Shown in pieces: positions 45,908 to 54,814 of a DNA stretch of 64,000 bases. The notes beneath the pieces are model-generated. The model saw only the letters and a program-made list of their open reading frames with translations. It ran no database searches and was not told the DNA's origin. Position 1 is the stretch's first letter. Every line of letters starts with the position of its first letter. The stretch is from Bacteroidota bacterium (GTDB taxonomy: Bacteria; Bacteroidota; Ignavibacteria; Kapaibacteriales; UBA2268): positions 1 to 64,000 of the forward strand of contig SCSM01000044.1 of assembly GCA_004322215.1 (NCBI GenBank). The letters run 5' to 3'. The translations under genes were made by a program, and so were the position numbers.

Positions 45908-47992
45908 TTACTTAAACACATCAGACGCAAATTCCTGGAAATTGAGTGCTGAACTTACCTTACGTGCAGCATCATAGTATTTATTGGCATTTCCCGATTT
46001 ATTTTTGTCCATTAAAATAGCAATATTAGATAGTGTCAATAATCTTAATTCGGGAGGTAATGATAATGCTTTTTGAGAGGCATCTGATAGAAATGCCATT
46101 GCCTTATCATTTTGTTTTTTTATAGAAAAAAGAATTGAACAAACATTATAGACAAAACTTTCCCCGACAATGTCAGGATTCTTCTCGAGCATGTCTAATG
46201 CAATATTGCAATATTTCTCGGCATTCTCCAATTCACCCGATTCTATATAAGATTTAATTATCATTGCATAAAGTTGCGATTTATCTGAGACTGTCAAACC
46301 GTTTGAATGTGATTCGAGATATGAAATTGCTAAATCAGTCGCTGATTTATAATTTTCTTTGTGATAATAATCAACGATTGTTTTTCTGACTGCTAAGAAA
46401 TCCTCAGTATCATTTTTTGTTTTTTCACTAATTTCATTATTGCTTTGTTCAACCAAGTTCTGTTCCTGGTTAATCATCTGGGATTTTCTCAATAATTCTT
46501 TAAGAACATTCTCTTCGGGATTGGTTCCGGAATCATCCGTTTCCGGCATTTCTATAGATGTATAGTTATCATAATACTCCTGGATAATTCCTGCATTACC
46601 AAATTTTTGTGCTGATTGTGCAGCAATCAGCAGCATTGACTTTGCTGTCTCCTTATCTCCTGATTCGGCACTGTGGGCAGCGAGATATGGAGCGATTTCC
46701 TGCTTCAAAATTTCAGATTCTGCTTCTTCATACCTTTGTCTCAGAATCGAGGCAATCTGACTATGTAAAGCAATATATTCTTCGTACTCGAGAGATTTCT
46801 CAAACAAGTTGTGATAATATGCCTGAGTGAATTCATAAGTTGTCGTTTTTATTCCATACCTCATTTGTGTACCGATACTCCTGATAATACCGGTTCTGTT
46901 CTGCAAGCTTCTTAATTTTTTTATTGCCGTTAATATATCTGTATTTAAAAGCTGTGAAATTATGTATGCAGTAAATTCTCTTCCTTCCATGCTGCATATC
47001 GAAATAACATTGGTTTCTTCATCTGTCAAATTTTTAACAGATTGAGAAAATGCAGTTTGAACTGTTGTCGGAATATTTGAGTCAGTAAAGAAATCGGATT
47101 TCAGATTACCATGGGTATCAAAAGGAGATTTATTTTCGAAGTATTTTATAAATTCATGTAATGACCCCGGAATCCCATCAGTCTGAGCATATATCCACTC
47201 TTCAAACTGCTGATTCACTTTATAATTTTTAAAAGTGGATTTAATGTAATTGTTAATTTGTTCTTTAGAAAATCCTGTTATATCAATATTATAAACTGAA
47301 TTTTTCAGGGATTTCGATTGAGATAAAAAGTTGTTAAATGGAGAAGCATGGCTTTGCAAAATACTTTTCCTGAAAGTAACCACTATTACGAGTGGGATTT
47401 TAGTAATGTTCTGGGCAAAAAGGGACAACAACTCAACAGATTGAATATCGCACCAATGAATATCATCAATGAAAATTACAATTGGAACATTTTCAGCAAA
47501 AGAAACTATGCTGTCATAATATTCACCGGTAACAGTGTTTATCTTACCAAATGAAAGTGAGGATTTGTCTTTTTTATATTGCCTCCAGTCTTTGCTTAAT
47601 TCTTTCACCGCATAAAAAACTTCACCTGCTATTGGTAAGGTTGCAAGAATGGTCATACCAATACTCTTTGCAAATTTTTTCTCCGCAGATTTCTCCTCCC
47701 TTGTTTTTGAAAGGATTTTTTCAATTGCTCTGGAAAATGGAAGCATCGGCTGAAGATTCCCGATTTTAAACGTACCAATCGGAGCATCGCATTGAACGGA
47801 TACTGCAGTTGGAACAGGTTTGGGTCCTGCAACAACCAATTCCTGAAAATAATTCAGTAAATGTGTTTTTCCGAATCCGGTTTCACCGGAAACACAGATT
47901 ATGGAGCCATTCCCTTTTCTAAGTTCATTTAAACACTCACCGAATAATTTTTCATACCCGGGTTCTATTATATTTATTTCATTCAATTTCAT
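45908..47992 (-). CDS. AAA/STAND-type ATPase with TPR C-terminus
   Basis: The 694-residue cytoplasmic protein has an ATPase module: Walker A GETGFGKTHL (residues 36-45) and Walker B VPIVIFIDDIHW near residue 178, as in STAND and cyclase-associated ATPases. About residues 400-690 are helical with TPR-like repeats (AISYLESHSNGLTVS, ENAEKYCNIALDMLEKNPDI). There is no DNA-binding or cyclase domain, so it is not a complete MalT-type regulator. It may be a signalling ATPase that binds a partner through TPRs. It follows the T9SS gene by 3 bp, hence the same transcript. Confidence 0.8.
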   Translation of the reverse strand: MKLNEINIIEPGYEKLFGECLNELRKGNGSIICVSGETGFGKTHLLNYFQELVVAGPKPVPTAVSVQCDAPIGTFKIGNLQPMLPFSRAIEKILSKTREEKSAEKKFAKSIGMTILATLPIAGEVFYAVKELSKDWRQYKKDKSSLSFGKINTVTGEYYDSIVSFAENVPIVIFIDDIHWCDIQSVELLSLFAQNITKIPLVIVVTFRKSILQSHASPFNNFLSQSKSLKNSVYNIDITGFSKEQINNYIKSTFKNYKVNQQFEEWIYAQTDGIPGSLHEFIKYFENKSPFDTHGNLKSDFFTDSNIPTTVQTAFSQSVKNLTDEETNVISICSMEGREFTAYIISQLLNTDILTAIKKLRSLQNRTGIIRSIGTQMRYGIKTTTYEFTQAYYHNLFEKSLEYEEYIALHSQIASILRQRYEEAESEILKQEIAPYLAAHSAESGDKETAKSMLLIAAQSAQKFGNAGIIQEYYDNYTSIEMPETDDSGTNPEENVLKELLRKSQMINQEQNLVEQSNNEISEKTKNDTEDFLAVRKTIVDYYHKENYKSATDLAISYLESHSNGLTVSDKSQLYAMIIKSYIESGELENAEKYCNIALDMLEKNPDIVGESFVYNVCSILFSIKKQNDKAMAFLSDASQKALSLPPELRLLTLSNIAILMDKNKSGNANKYYDAARKVSSALNFQEFASDVFK

Positions 47993-47995
47993 TTA

Positions 47996-49654
47996 TTAGT
48001 TAATCACATTAAATAATTTCGATATATTCTTTCCAAGGAAATTTAATTTTATTATATAAGAACCAGACGGTAAATCTGATGTATTAATTGTTAAATTATT
48101 ATTTCCTAAACTAAAAAATCTATTTTCAAATGCTATCTGATTGCCTAAAATATCCGATAAACTTATGAACACAAAACCATCATTTGGAATGTTAAATTCA
48201 ATGTTAATTTTATCAGAAGCAGGATTAGGATAACACTTATTGATAATAAAATTATTGTTTGGAGGATTATTATCTTCTGCATTTGAAATTAGATGATTTT
48301 TATAATATAAATCCCTGCCGTTTCTGACATTGGTAATAAGAGTCTGTATGTCTGAAAATCCACCTGTTGCTTCTCCCCCATCTGCAGGGCTTGCAAAGTT
48401 AATCATAAAGGCACATATTGCAGTGTCATTCGGATTCATGTTAAAAGGTCCGGTCGCCTGTAATAATCTTAAATCTTCGTTTTCAATGTTAATAGACCTT
48501 TGCTCAGAGGATAAATTATTGTAAAGATTATTCATAATTTCTCCATCTTTGCCAATACTGAATAATATATTTGTTTTTAAACCCAATTGTTCTTCGGGAG
48601 TGTAAAATTGCTTGTCCTTCCTGATGTAACCATTTTGGTCAACAGCAGGAGATTCCAGCAATGAGTTACCAATATAACCAAATCCCTTACCTAATTCTCC
48701 TTTATTAGTCCCACTCCAGGTTATAGTAAGATTTAAAGTTCTATCTGTATTATAAGGTATTGCAACATCATTTACCTGACCTGAATCCGGTCCATCAATT
48801 TTCAAATCATCATCCGAAATCATCCCAATCCAACAATCCTTCAATGAATCTGTTGACATATTTATTAGCTTATACCTAATAATAACCATATCTTTATACA
48901 TCTCATTGTCATATAAATACGCGGTTTGTTCATACTGAATTCTCAAAGGATAACCCGAATCGCGTGAATGTTGTTCGGTACGGCCACTATATTGAAACAA
49001 ATCAGTATCTTTAAAAACACAATGAACATCCTGAGATGAAATGATTGCAGGTCCGGCAGGATTAATAGTTGTTCTTCTGTCCTCCTCGTTAAAAACATAG
49101 AATCCAAGCTTGCCTAAATCCGAATTGTCTTTTTTCCAGAGAGGCCAGTTAACACTACCATCGGGGTCCTTATTGTCACCGGTAACTTTGTCAAATTCAT
49201 CTGAAAAATAAACCTGGTACAATTCCCTTTTGTTCGTAATGATACCATCACCATCTTCAATTCTGCCGACGTTCATCCAATTACCTGCATTACTCGGATT
49301 GTAGGATATATGTGTTAACTTAAAAGTATCTCCGTTATAGAACTTTTTTGCTCCGAAGCAAATACCCATACCATAAATATAGGTATTCTTAGTTCCTCTG
49401 GGCCATGTACATCCGGGTAGCCCTATCGGCTGTTGCTGGAATGGTGATGAATCTTTATGTGCAAGATTTCCTTTATTGAAGAAAGTAAATTCAACATTAC
49501 TTTTTGTTGATTTCCTATAATCCAATATTGGTACACTCCGAAGAATATCATTTGACTGATATTTTACGGGATTTTGTGATGTTTTCGCGACCGATAACAT
49601 AGATGAAGATAAAAAAATAACTCCAAAGACGATAGTAATGAGTCCTCTTTTCAT
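47996..49654 (-). CDS. Secreted protein with T9SS C-terminal sorting domain
   Basis: The 552-residue product starts at ATG 49654, which follows an agagga Shine-Dalgarno and gives a signal peptide (MKRGLITIVFGVIFLSSS...); an in-frame ATG at 49744 would add 30 non-signal residues. The body (about 30-470) is beta-rich, with TFFNKGNLAHKDSSPF and LIRYKLINMSTDSLKDCWIG-type strands, and resembles uncharacterised T9SS cargo. The tail CYPNPASDKINIEF to SKLFNVIN is a type A sorting domain. Cargo function is unknown. The ATPase gene follows after 3 bp. Confidence 0.85.
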   Translation of the reverse strand: MKRGLITIVFGVIFLSSSMLSVAKTSQNPVKYQSNDILRSVPILDYRKSTKSNVEFTFFNKGNLAHKDSSPFQQQPIGLPGCTWPRGTKNTYIYGMGICFGAKKFYNGDTFKLTHISYNPSNAGNWMNVGRIEDGDGIITNKRELYQVYFSDEFDKVTGDNKDPDGSVNWPLWKKDNSDLGKLGFYVFNEEDRRTTINPAGPAIISSQDVHCVFKDTDLFQYSGRTEQHSRDSGYPLRIQYEQTAYLYDNEMYKDMVIIRYKLINMSTDSLKDCWIGMISDDDLKIDGPDSGQVNDVAIPYNTDRTLNLTITWSGTNKGELGKGFGYIGNSLLESPAVDQNGYIRKDKQFYTPEEQLGLKTNILFSIGKDGEIMNNLYNNLSSEQRSINIENEDLRLLQATGPFNMNPNDTAICAFMINFASPADGGEATGGFSDIQTLITNVRNGRDLYYKNHLISNAEDNNPPNNNFIINKCYPNPASDKINIEFNIPNDGFVFISLSDILGNQIAFENRFFSLGNNNLTINTSDLPSGSYIIKLNFLGKNISKLFNVIN

Positions 49655-49765
49655 AGCAATCCTCTTTTTATTAAAATAATTATTTATTCCTCTTACTAAT
49701 TTTATAATTTTCAATAAGAAATTGAAAATTAAATTCTCAATCAATCAATATTCAACTAAAAATTT

Positions 49766-50938
49766 TTAAACATTTTCAATTACCATTGCCACTGCTTCTC
49801 CTCCACCAATGCAGAGTGAAGCCAATCCGTACTTCTTATTATATCTTTTTAAGGCGTATATAAGCGTAGTTAGTATTCTCGCACCTGATGCACCTATTGG
49901 ATGTCCAAGAGCAATAGCTCCGCCGTGAACATTAATTTTCTCAATAGGTATTTTTAGATTTCTCTCAGTAACAATTGCTACAGAAGCGAATGCTTCGTTC
50001 ACTTCGAATAAATCAATATCTTCAATTTTCATTCCAGCTTTTGCTAAAGCTTTTTTAATTGCTTCAGTAGGTGCGGTTGTGAACCATTCCGGCTTTTGTG
50101 CATGAGTGGCATAAGCAATTATTTTTGCCATCGGTTTTTTCCCGAGTGATTTTGATTTTTCTTCGGAGCAAACAATCACAGCCGAAGCACCGTCATCTAT
50201 CGAAGAAGCATTGGCTGCTGTTACTGTGCCATCCTTTTTGAAAACCGGTTTCAAAGAAGGTACTTTATCGAAATTTACTTTTTCCGGTTCCTCATCTTTA
50301 TTAATAGTAATTGGACCTTTCTTGTCTTCGATAACAACCGGAATAATTTCATCGTTATAATAACCATTCTTCTGTGCCTCCAAAGCACGCTTATAACTTA
50401 GAATTGCAAATTCATCCTGGTCTTGTCTTGTAATATTACATTCCGTTGCACATAACTCACCTGCCATACCCATGTGGAAATTATTGTAAACATCCCACAA
50501 ACCATCGTGAATCATCGAATCGGTCAATTCACCATTACCCATCTTATAACCGGTCCTTGCCTTGAACAGCAGGTAAGGTGCATTTGACATTGATTCCATT
50601 CCACCTGCAACAGCGATTTCAGTATCGCCCACCTTGATTGACTGGTCGGCAAGCATTACTGCTTTTAATCCGCTACCGCATACTTTATTTATCGTCATGC
50701 ATGGAACCGATACAGGTAATCCTGCGTAAATGGTTGCCTGTCTTGCCGGCGCCTGTCCGACTCCTGCTGAAAGGACATTACCCATAATGACCTCATTGAT
50801 ATCATCATTGGTCAAACCCGCTCTTTTGATTGATTCGCTTATTGCAATTGCACCAAGCTTTGGAGCAGAAAATGATGATAATGTTCCCATAAAAGCACCA
50901 ATCGGTGTACGAACTGCTGAAAGAATTACATTTCCCAT
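49766..50938 (-). CDS. Acetyl-CoA acetyltransferase (thiolase)
   Basis: The 390-residue protein is a thiolase with active-site Cys87 in INKVCGSGLKAV, His near 346 in GGAIALGHPIGASGARI, and the second Cys near 376 in SLCIGGGEAVAM. It joins two acetyl-CoA to acetoacetyl-CoA or runs the reverse step, in ketone-body, isoprenoid or PHB-type pathways. Length and motifs match AtoB/PhaA-type enzymes. Flanking genes do not show the pathway. A 279-bp gap lies upstream; I saw no clear gene or hairpin in it. The start is ATG 50938. Confidence 0.94.
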   Translation of the reverse strand: MGNVILSAVRTPIGAFMGTLSSFSAPKLGAIAISESIKRAGLTNDDINEVIMGNVLSAGVGQAPARQATIYAGLPVSVPCMTINKVCGSGLKAVMLADQSIKVGDTEIAVAGGMESMSNAPYLLFKARTGYKMGNGELTDSMIHDGLWDVYNNFHMGMAGELCATECNITRQDQDEFAILSYKRALEAQKNGYYNDEIIPVVIEDKKGPITINKDEEPEKVNFDKVPSLKPVFKKDGTVTAANASSIDDGASAVIVCSEEKSKSLGKKPMAKIIAYATHAQKPEWFTTAPTEAIKKALAKAGMKIEDIDLFEVNEAFASVAIVTERNLKIPIEKINVHGGAIALGHPIGASGARILTTLIYALKRYNKKYGLASLCIGGGEAVAMVIENV

Positions 50939-51217
50939 TTTTTATTTCCTTTAACTAAAATTTTATAAAATCATTTTCATCAGAAAATTCATAAACTATT
51001 AATCAAAAATATTAATTCTTTTTATGAAAGAAACAATTTAATTAATTAATTAAAATTTGACAAAAATTAATATATCAATAGTTTCTAAAATGGCTATTTT
51101 GGTCAATAATAATAGATGTGTGGAAAAATATATTTTTTATTATCCAAATAAAAGGTTATAATTTTGAATCCAGGTAATTGGTTAATTTGATAATGATTAT
51201 TTCATTATAATAAAAAC

Positions 51218-51916
51218 ATGGAAATTATTCCATTTGAATGTGGTCCGTTGGCAACAAATTGTTATCTGGTGATAGATGACTTTACAGTAGGGGCAGGTTA
51301 TGAACCTGTCCCTACACTGATTATTGATGCACCACCCGATGCAGCCAATCAATTGTTACCTGTAATTAAAAAAAGAAATTTAAAAATCGAGAAAATAATT
51401 TTAACCCATACACATTGGGACCATACATTAGATACAGCAGAGTTAAAGAGAATTACCAATGCACAGGTTTTGGTTCATAAAGATGATGAATACAGGTTGT
51501 TGAATCCTAATGAAACTACAATTTTCAATCTGCCTTTTGAAATTGAAACTATCAAGCCGGATGGATATTTGGAAGATGGCATGAAGTTATTTTGCGGTTC
51601 ATTGAAATTTGAAGTATTGCATACGCCGGGTCATACTGAAGGAGGAATTTGTTTAATAAATTTCGAACACAAAGTAGCTTTTACAGGCGATACTCTTTTT
51701 TGTGGAAGTGTGGGCAGGACTGACTTCCCGGGCGGTTCATGGGATATATTAATGAAATCAATAGCAGAAAAATTATTATTATTGCCCGATGACATGAAGG
51801 TTTACAGCGGACATGGCAATCCGACTTCAATCGGAGATGAAAAAATGTACAATCAGTTTGTAGGTACAATTAACAGCCATAAGAGTGTTTTTAATGTACT
51901 TGATAATATTAATTAA
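51218..51916 (+). CDS. MBL-fold hydrolase (glyoxalase II-like)
   Basis: The 232-residue protein has the metallo-beta-lactamase motifs THTHWDHTLD (HxHxDH), HTPGHTEGG, GDTLFCGSVGRTDFPGG and YSGHGNPTSIGDE, so it should bind two metal ions and hydrolyse a thioester or similar bond. The N-terminus CGPLATNCYLVID is typical. Residues 24-33 (VGAGYEPVPT) are encoded by a palindromic element that is in frame and sits in the loop between the first two strands. It is followed by lptE after 30 bp. The substrate is not known. Confidence 0.9.
   Translation: MEIIPFECGPLATNCYLVIDDFTVGAGYEPVPTLIIDAPPDAANQLLPVIKKRNLKIEKIILTHTHWDHTLDTAELKRITNAQVLVHKDDEYRLLNPNETTIFNLPFEIETIKPDGYLEDGMKLFCGSLKFEVLHTPGHTEGGICLINFEHKVAFTGDTLFCGSVGRTDFPGGSWDILMKSIAEKLLLLPDDMKVYSGHGNPTSIGDEKMYNQFVGTINSHKSVFNVLDNIN
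51287..51315. repeat. 29-bp palindromic element inside the MBL hydrolase gene
   Basis: Left arm gtaggggcaggtt, loop atg, right arm aacctgtccctac. The 13-bp arms pair perfectly apart from one G-T position. The element is read in frame as ten codons (V24-T33). Palindromes of this general form (AGGGGCAGG...CCTGCCCCT) are recurrent intergenic elements in several AT-rich bacteria; that link is from memory and not tested here. Confidence 0.8.
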
Positions 51917-51946
51917 TAGTTAGAAAATGTTTTATTAATATAAATA

Positions 51947-52471
51947 ATGAATATTTTTTCATTTTTCCGTAATATTTTACTTAACATTCTGTACTTAATT
52001 TGCATGTTTGTATTGGTACAAATTTCAGGATGTTATTCGTTTACTGGTGGTTCGGTTCCTGAACATTTAAAGACACTATACATACCATCAATAAACGATA
52101 AGAGCGGATACGGAAATCCACAATACAGGGAGCAGTTGACTCAATTGCTGGTTGACAAATTCAGAAGTGATGGAACATTCACTCTTGTCGAAAGAAACGG
52201 TGATGCAAGATTGTCAGTCAGCATTAATTCAATCAGGGATGAAACTATGACAGTCAGTCCCGGTGAATTGGAAAAGGAAAAAAAGATAGTCGTTCTTTGT
52301 CAGGTTGAATATTATGATGCTATTAAAAAGCAGGTCATATTCAGCAAAAATTTCACTGCCTTTAACATATACAGCATTGCAAATGCGCAGGCAGAAAGAA
52401 ATCAATCAATAGAAAAAGCCCTGGAACAAATTTCCGATGATATTTTATTGGGAGTAGTTTCGGGCTGGTAA
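51947..52471 (+). CDS. lptE: LPS-assembly lipoprotein LptE-like
   Basis: The 174-residue protein has a long hydrophobic N-terminal segment ending in lipobox VQISG-Cys29, so it should be lipidated in the outer membrane. The mature part starts CYSFTGGSVPEHLKTLYIP, the LptE-like entry motif in Bacteroidota/Chlorobiota, and has the strand pattern ARLSVSINSI. LptE plugs the LptD barrel and helps place lipopolysaccharide in the outer leaflet. It follows the MBL gene by 30 bp and precedes the GT2 gene by 72 bp. The extra N-terminal residues before the lipobox are long for a lipoprotein signal. Confidence 0.82.
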   Translation: MNIFSFFRNILLNILYLICMFVLVQISGCYSFTGGSVPEHLKTLYIPSINDKSGYGNPQYREQLTQLLVDKFRSDGTFTLVERNGDARLSVSINSIRDETMTVSPGELEKEKKIVVLCQVEYYDAIKKQVIFSKNFTAFNIYSIANAQAERNQSIEKALEQISDDILLGVVSGW

Positions 52472-52543
52472 TGATAAAAATATAAATGTTATATTTTTTG
52501 TTAAATATTATTTTTAACAATTGGGTGAGGTGAATCTCTCCGT

Positions 52544-53995
52544 ATGGAATATTTTATACTCTTTATTTACTTCATTTCGTTGACCATCCTTTTTGGGTTT
52601 GGAATCCACGGATTGATAATGCTATATTACTACCACAAAACCCTAAAAATCAAACGTCCGAACACTGAACTCCCGGAGGATGTCCCTGTTGTAACCATAC
52701 AACTGCCTATGTTCAACGAAATGTATGTCATCGAACGTTTAATACGCTCAGTGTGCAACATTAAATATCCAAAAGACAGACTTGAGATTCAAGTGCTGGA
52801 TGACTCGACTGACGAAACTCAGGAGCTTGCCAGGAGCATTGTTGATGACTTTGCCGCTCAAGGCTTCGACATCAAGTATATTCACAGGACAAACCGCCAG
52901 GGATACAAAGCAGGTGCACTGAAAGAAGGGCTTGAAAAAGCACGTGGCGAATTCATCGCTATTTTCGATGCCGATTTTGTTCCCCATGACGATTTCCTTT
53001 ACCAGACTATTCCTCATTTTAATGATGAGAAAATAGGATGCGTTCAGACAAGATGGGAACATCTCAACGAAAATTATTCCTTCCTGACAAGGGCTCAGGC
53101 ACTTGCTCTCGATGGACACTTTGTGATTGAACAGCAGGTTCGTAACAAAGCGGGTTTCTTTATCAATTTCAACGGTACTGCCGGCATTTGGCGTAAAGCT
53201 GCCATATATGATGCAGGGAACTGGCATTCCGATACATTGACAGAGGACCTCGACCTGAGTTACAGGGCTCAACTTAAGGGCTGGAACTTCATTTTTCTGA
53301 ATGAAGTAACTTCCCCGGCAGAGTTGCCTGCTGATATAAATGCTCTGAAAACTCAACAATTCCGATGGACAAAAGGTGCTGTCGAAACTGCAAAAAAAAT
53401 GTTACCGGCTGTCTTGAAATCTGACCTTTCATTGAAAATGAAACTTGAATGTTTCGTCCATTTAACCAGCAACATTGTATTTCCATTTATTATAATCGTT
53501 GCTCTGTTGAATGTACCTTTAGTCGTCATTAAAAACACTGTTGGTGGATTCGACGAGTATTATACACTGATGTCTGTATTTGTTCTTGCTTCAATCTCTA
53601 CTTTCCTGTTTTACATGTATGCACAGCGTGCCATCCATTTGGACTGGAGAAAAAGATTATTGCTTTTCCCTGTATTTCTTGCAGGAAGCATGGGATTTGC
53701 AGTAAATAACACAAAAGCTGTAATGGAAGCACTGCTAAATATAAAATCAGGATTTTCGAGAACTCCGAAATATAAAATTGTTGAAAATGGTGATGATTGG
53801 CGTAAGAAGAAATACGTTCAAAAAAGAATTAGTCCCACAATATTTATCGAACTACTTCTTGCTTTATACTATGTTATCGGAATAGCTATATCAGCTTATT
53901 ATCTCGAAATAGCTGCCATTCCATTCCAGATAATGTTCCTTATGGGATTCGGAACTGTCGGCTATATGTCGCTCAAGCATGCATTGAGTAAATGA
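52544..53995 (+). CDS. Membrane glycosyltransferase family 2 (cellulose synthase-like)
   Basis: The 483-residue protein has an N-terminal membrane helix (about 3-30), a GT2 catalytic domain with VVTIQLPMFNEMYVIERLI, DADFVPHDDF near residue 142, TEDLDLSYRAQLKGW near 231 and QQFRW near 271, and then several membrane helices (about 300-400 and 440-480). These D, DxD, TED and QxxRW residues define a processive or polymerising glycosyltransferase, probably making a glycan at the inner membrane. No PilZ or cellulose accessory gene is adjacent. A terminator follows at 54013. Confidence 0.92.
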   Translation: MEYFILFIYFISLTILFGFGIHGLIMLYYYHKTLKIKRPNTELPEDVPVVTIQLPMFNEMYVIERLIRSVCNIKYPKDRLEIQVLDDSTDETQELARSIVDDFAAQGFDIKYIHRTNRQGYKAGALKEGLEKARGEFIAIFDADFVPHDDFLYQTIPHFNDEKIGCVQTRWEHLNENYSFLTRAQALALDGHFVIEQQVRNKAGFFINFNGTAGIWRKAAIYDAGNWHSDTLTEDLDLSYRAQLKGWNFIFLNEVTSPAELPADINALKTQQFRWTKGAVETAKKMLPAVLKSDLSLKMKLECFVHLTSNIVFPFIIIVALLNVPLVVIKNTVGGFDEYYTLMSVFVLASISTFLFYMYAQRAIHLDWRKRLLLFPVFLAGSMGFAVNNTKAVMEALLNIKSGFSRTPKYKIVENGDDWRKKKYVQKRISPTIFIELLLALYYVIGIAISAYYLEIAAIPFQIMFLMGFGTVGYMSLKHALSK

Positions 53996-54012
53996 TAAAA
54001 TTTTTTATTTTC

Positions 54013-54047
54013 AAGCCCGTATCAAATGTGATTCGGGCTTTTTTTTA
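54013..54047 (+). terminator. Rho-independent terminator after the GT2 gene
   Basis: The stem aagcccg / cgggctt (54013-54019 with 54034-54040) and a T run follow the GT2 stop; the stem is short but GC-rich. Confidence 0.8.
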
Positions 54048-54056
54048 TAAAATTTT

Positions 54057-54803
54057 ATGATGAGATTTCTTACAATATTTTTTTTAATTGCCAATTCGGT
54101 TTGCATTATGACTGCACTGGAAAAACCGGAATATGACCTATATACCCATATTTGCTTTAAGCCGGGCTTGTACTATGACAATACAGAAGAACTCAGTAAC
54201 ATTCTCGCAGAGAATGGATTTCCCGAAATCAAACCCGAAAATGTTTATTACATTGGATTCAATTATGCTTCAAACCATTTACCGTTCCCATTTTATCATA
54301 TTCCGAATATTTTTATGTCATTTGATTTGAGAATTCCTTTTGAGAGAACTGTTGAAAATGGAAATCGGGCAAGTTCATTAAAAACTTATGCATTTTTTCT
54401 CGAATTAGAAGGATTTCACGATTTAATCAATAATATTGCTATCTATCCGATAATTGGTTTTGGTTGTTCGATTACACATCTTGATTTGAGAAATGACTCA
54501 TCAATTGATTTTAAAGATTTTATTACAAAAGCGGGAAACTCGAGATTTACCAAATTCAATTTGCTTTTGAATCTTGGTGGAGGTATGGATTATAAAATCA
54601 ATTTAACAGAAGATTATAAGAAGAAAATTAATTTTATAGTCGGATTGAATATCAGATATTCTCTCAATCTCGATGTATTCGGTATGTATGACAAGCGTTG
54701 GTCTTCGGCAGGAAAATCAATTAATGGTTTACCCGACTATCATGCACCCGGATTATCAATCGAATTGAAATTCGGTTTAGAAAAATTGGAGAAAATTAAA
54801 TAA
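54057..54803 (+). CDS. Exported protein, probable outer-membrane beta-barrel
   Basis: The 248-residue protein starts with a signal peptide (FLTIFFLIANSVCIMT), then alternates hydrophobic and polar residues in short strands with many Tyr, Phe, Asn and Lys (for example FNLLLNLGGGMDYKINL and FIVGLNIRYSLNLDVFG) and closes LSIELKFGLEKL, a pattern of small outer-membrane barrels. No family was recognised. The ATG is immediately after the terminator of the GT2 gene, and the gene converges with the BNR-type T9SS gene. Confidence 0.65.
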   Translation: MMRFLTIFFLIANSVCIMTALEKPEYDLYTHICFKPGLYYDNTEELSNILAENGFPEIKPENVYYIGFNYASNHLPFPFYHIPNIFMSFDLRIPFERTVENGNRASSLKTYAFFLELEGFHDLINNIAIYPIIGFGCSITHLDLRNDSSIDFKDFITKAGNSRFTKFNLLLNLGGGMDYKINLTEDYKKKINFIVGLNIRYSLNLDVFGMYDKRWSSAGKSINGLPDYHAPGLSIELKFGLEKLEKIK

Positions 54804-54814
54804 TAATATTCTCA

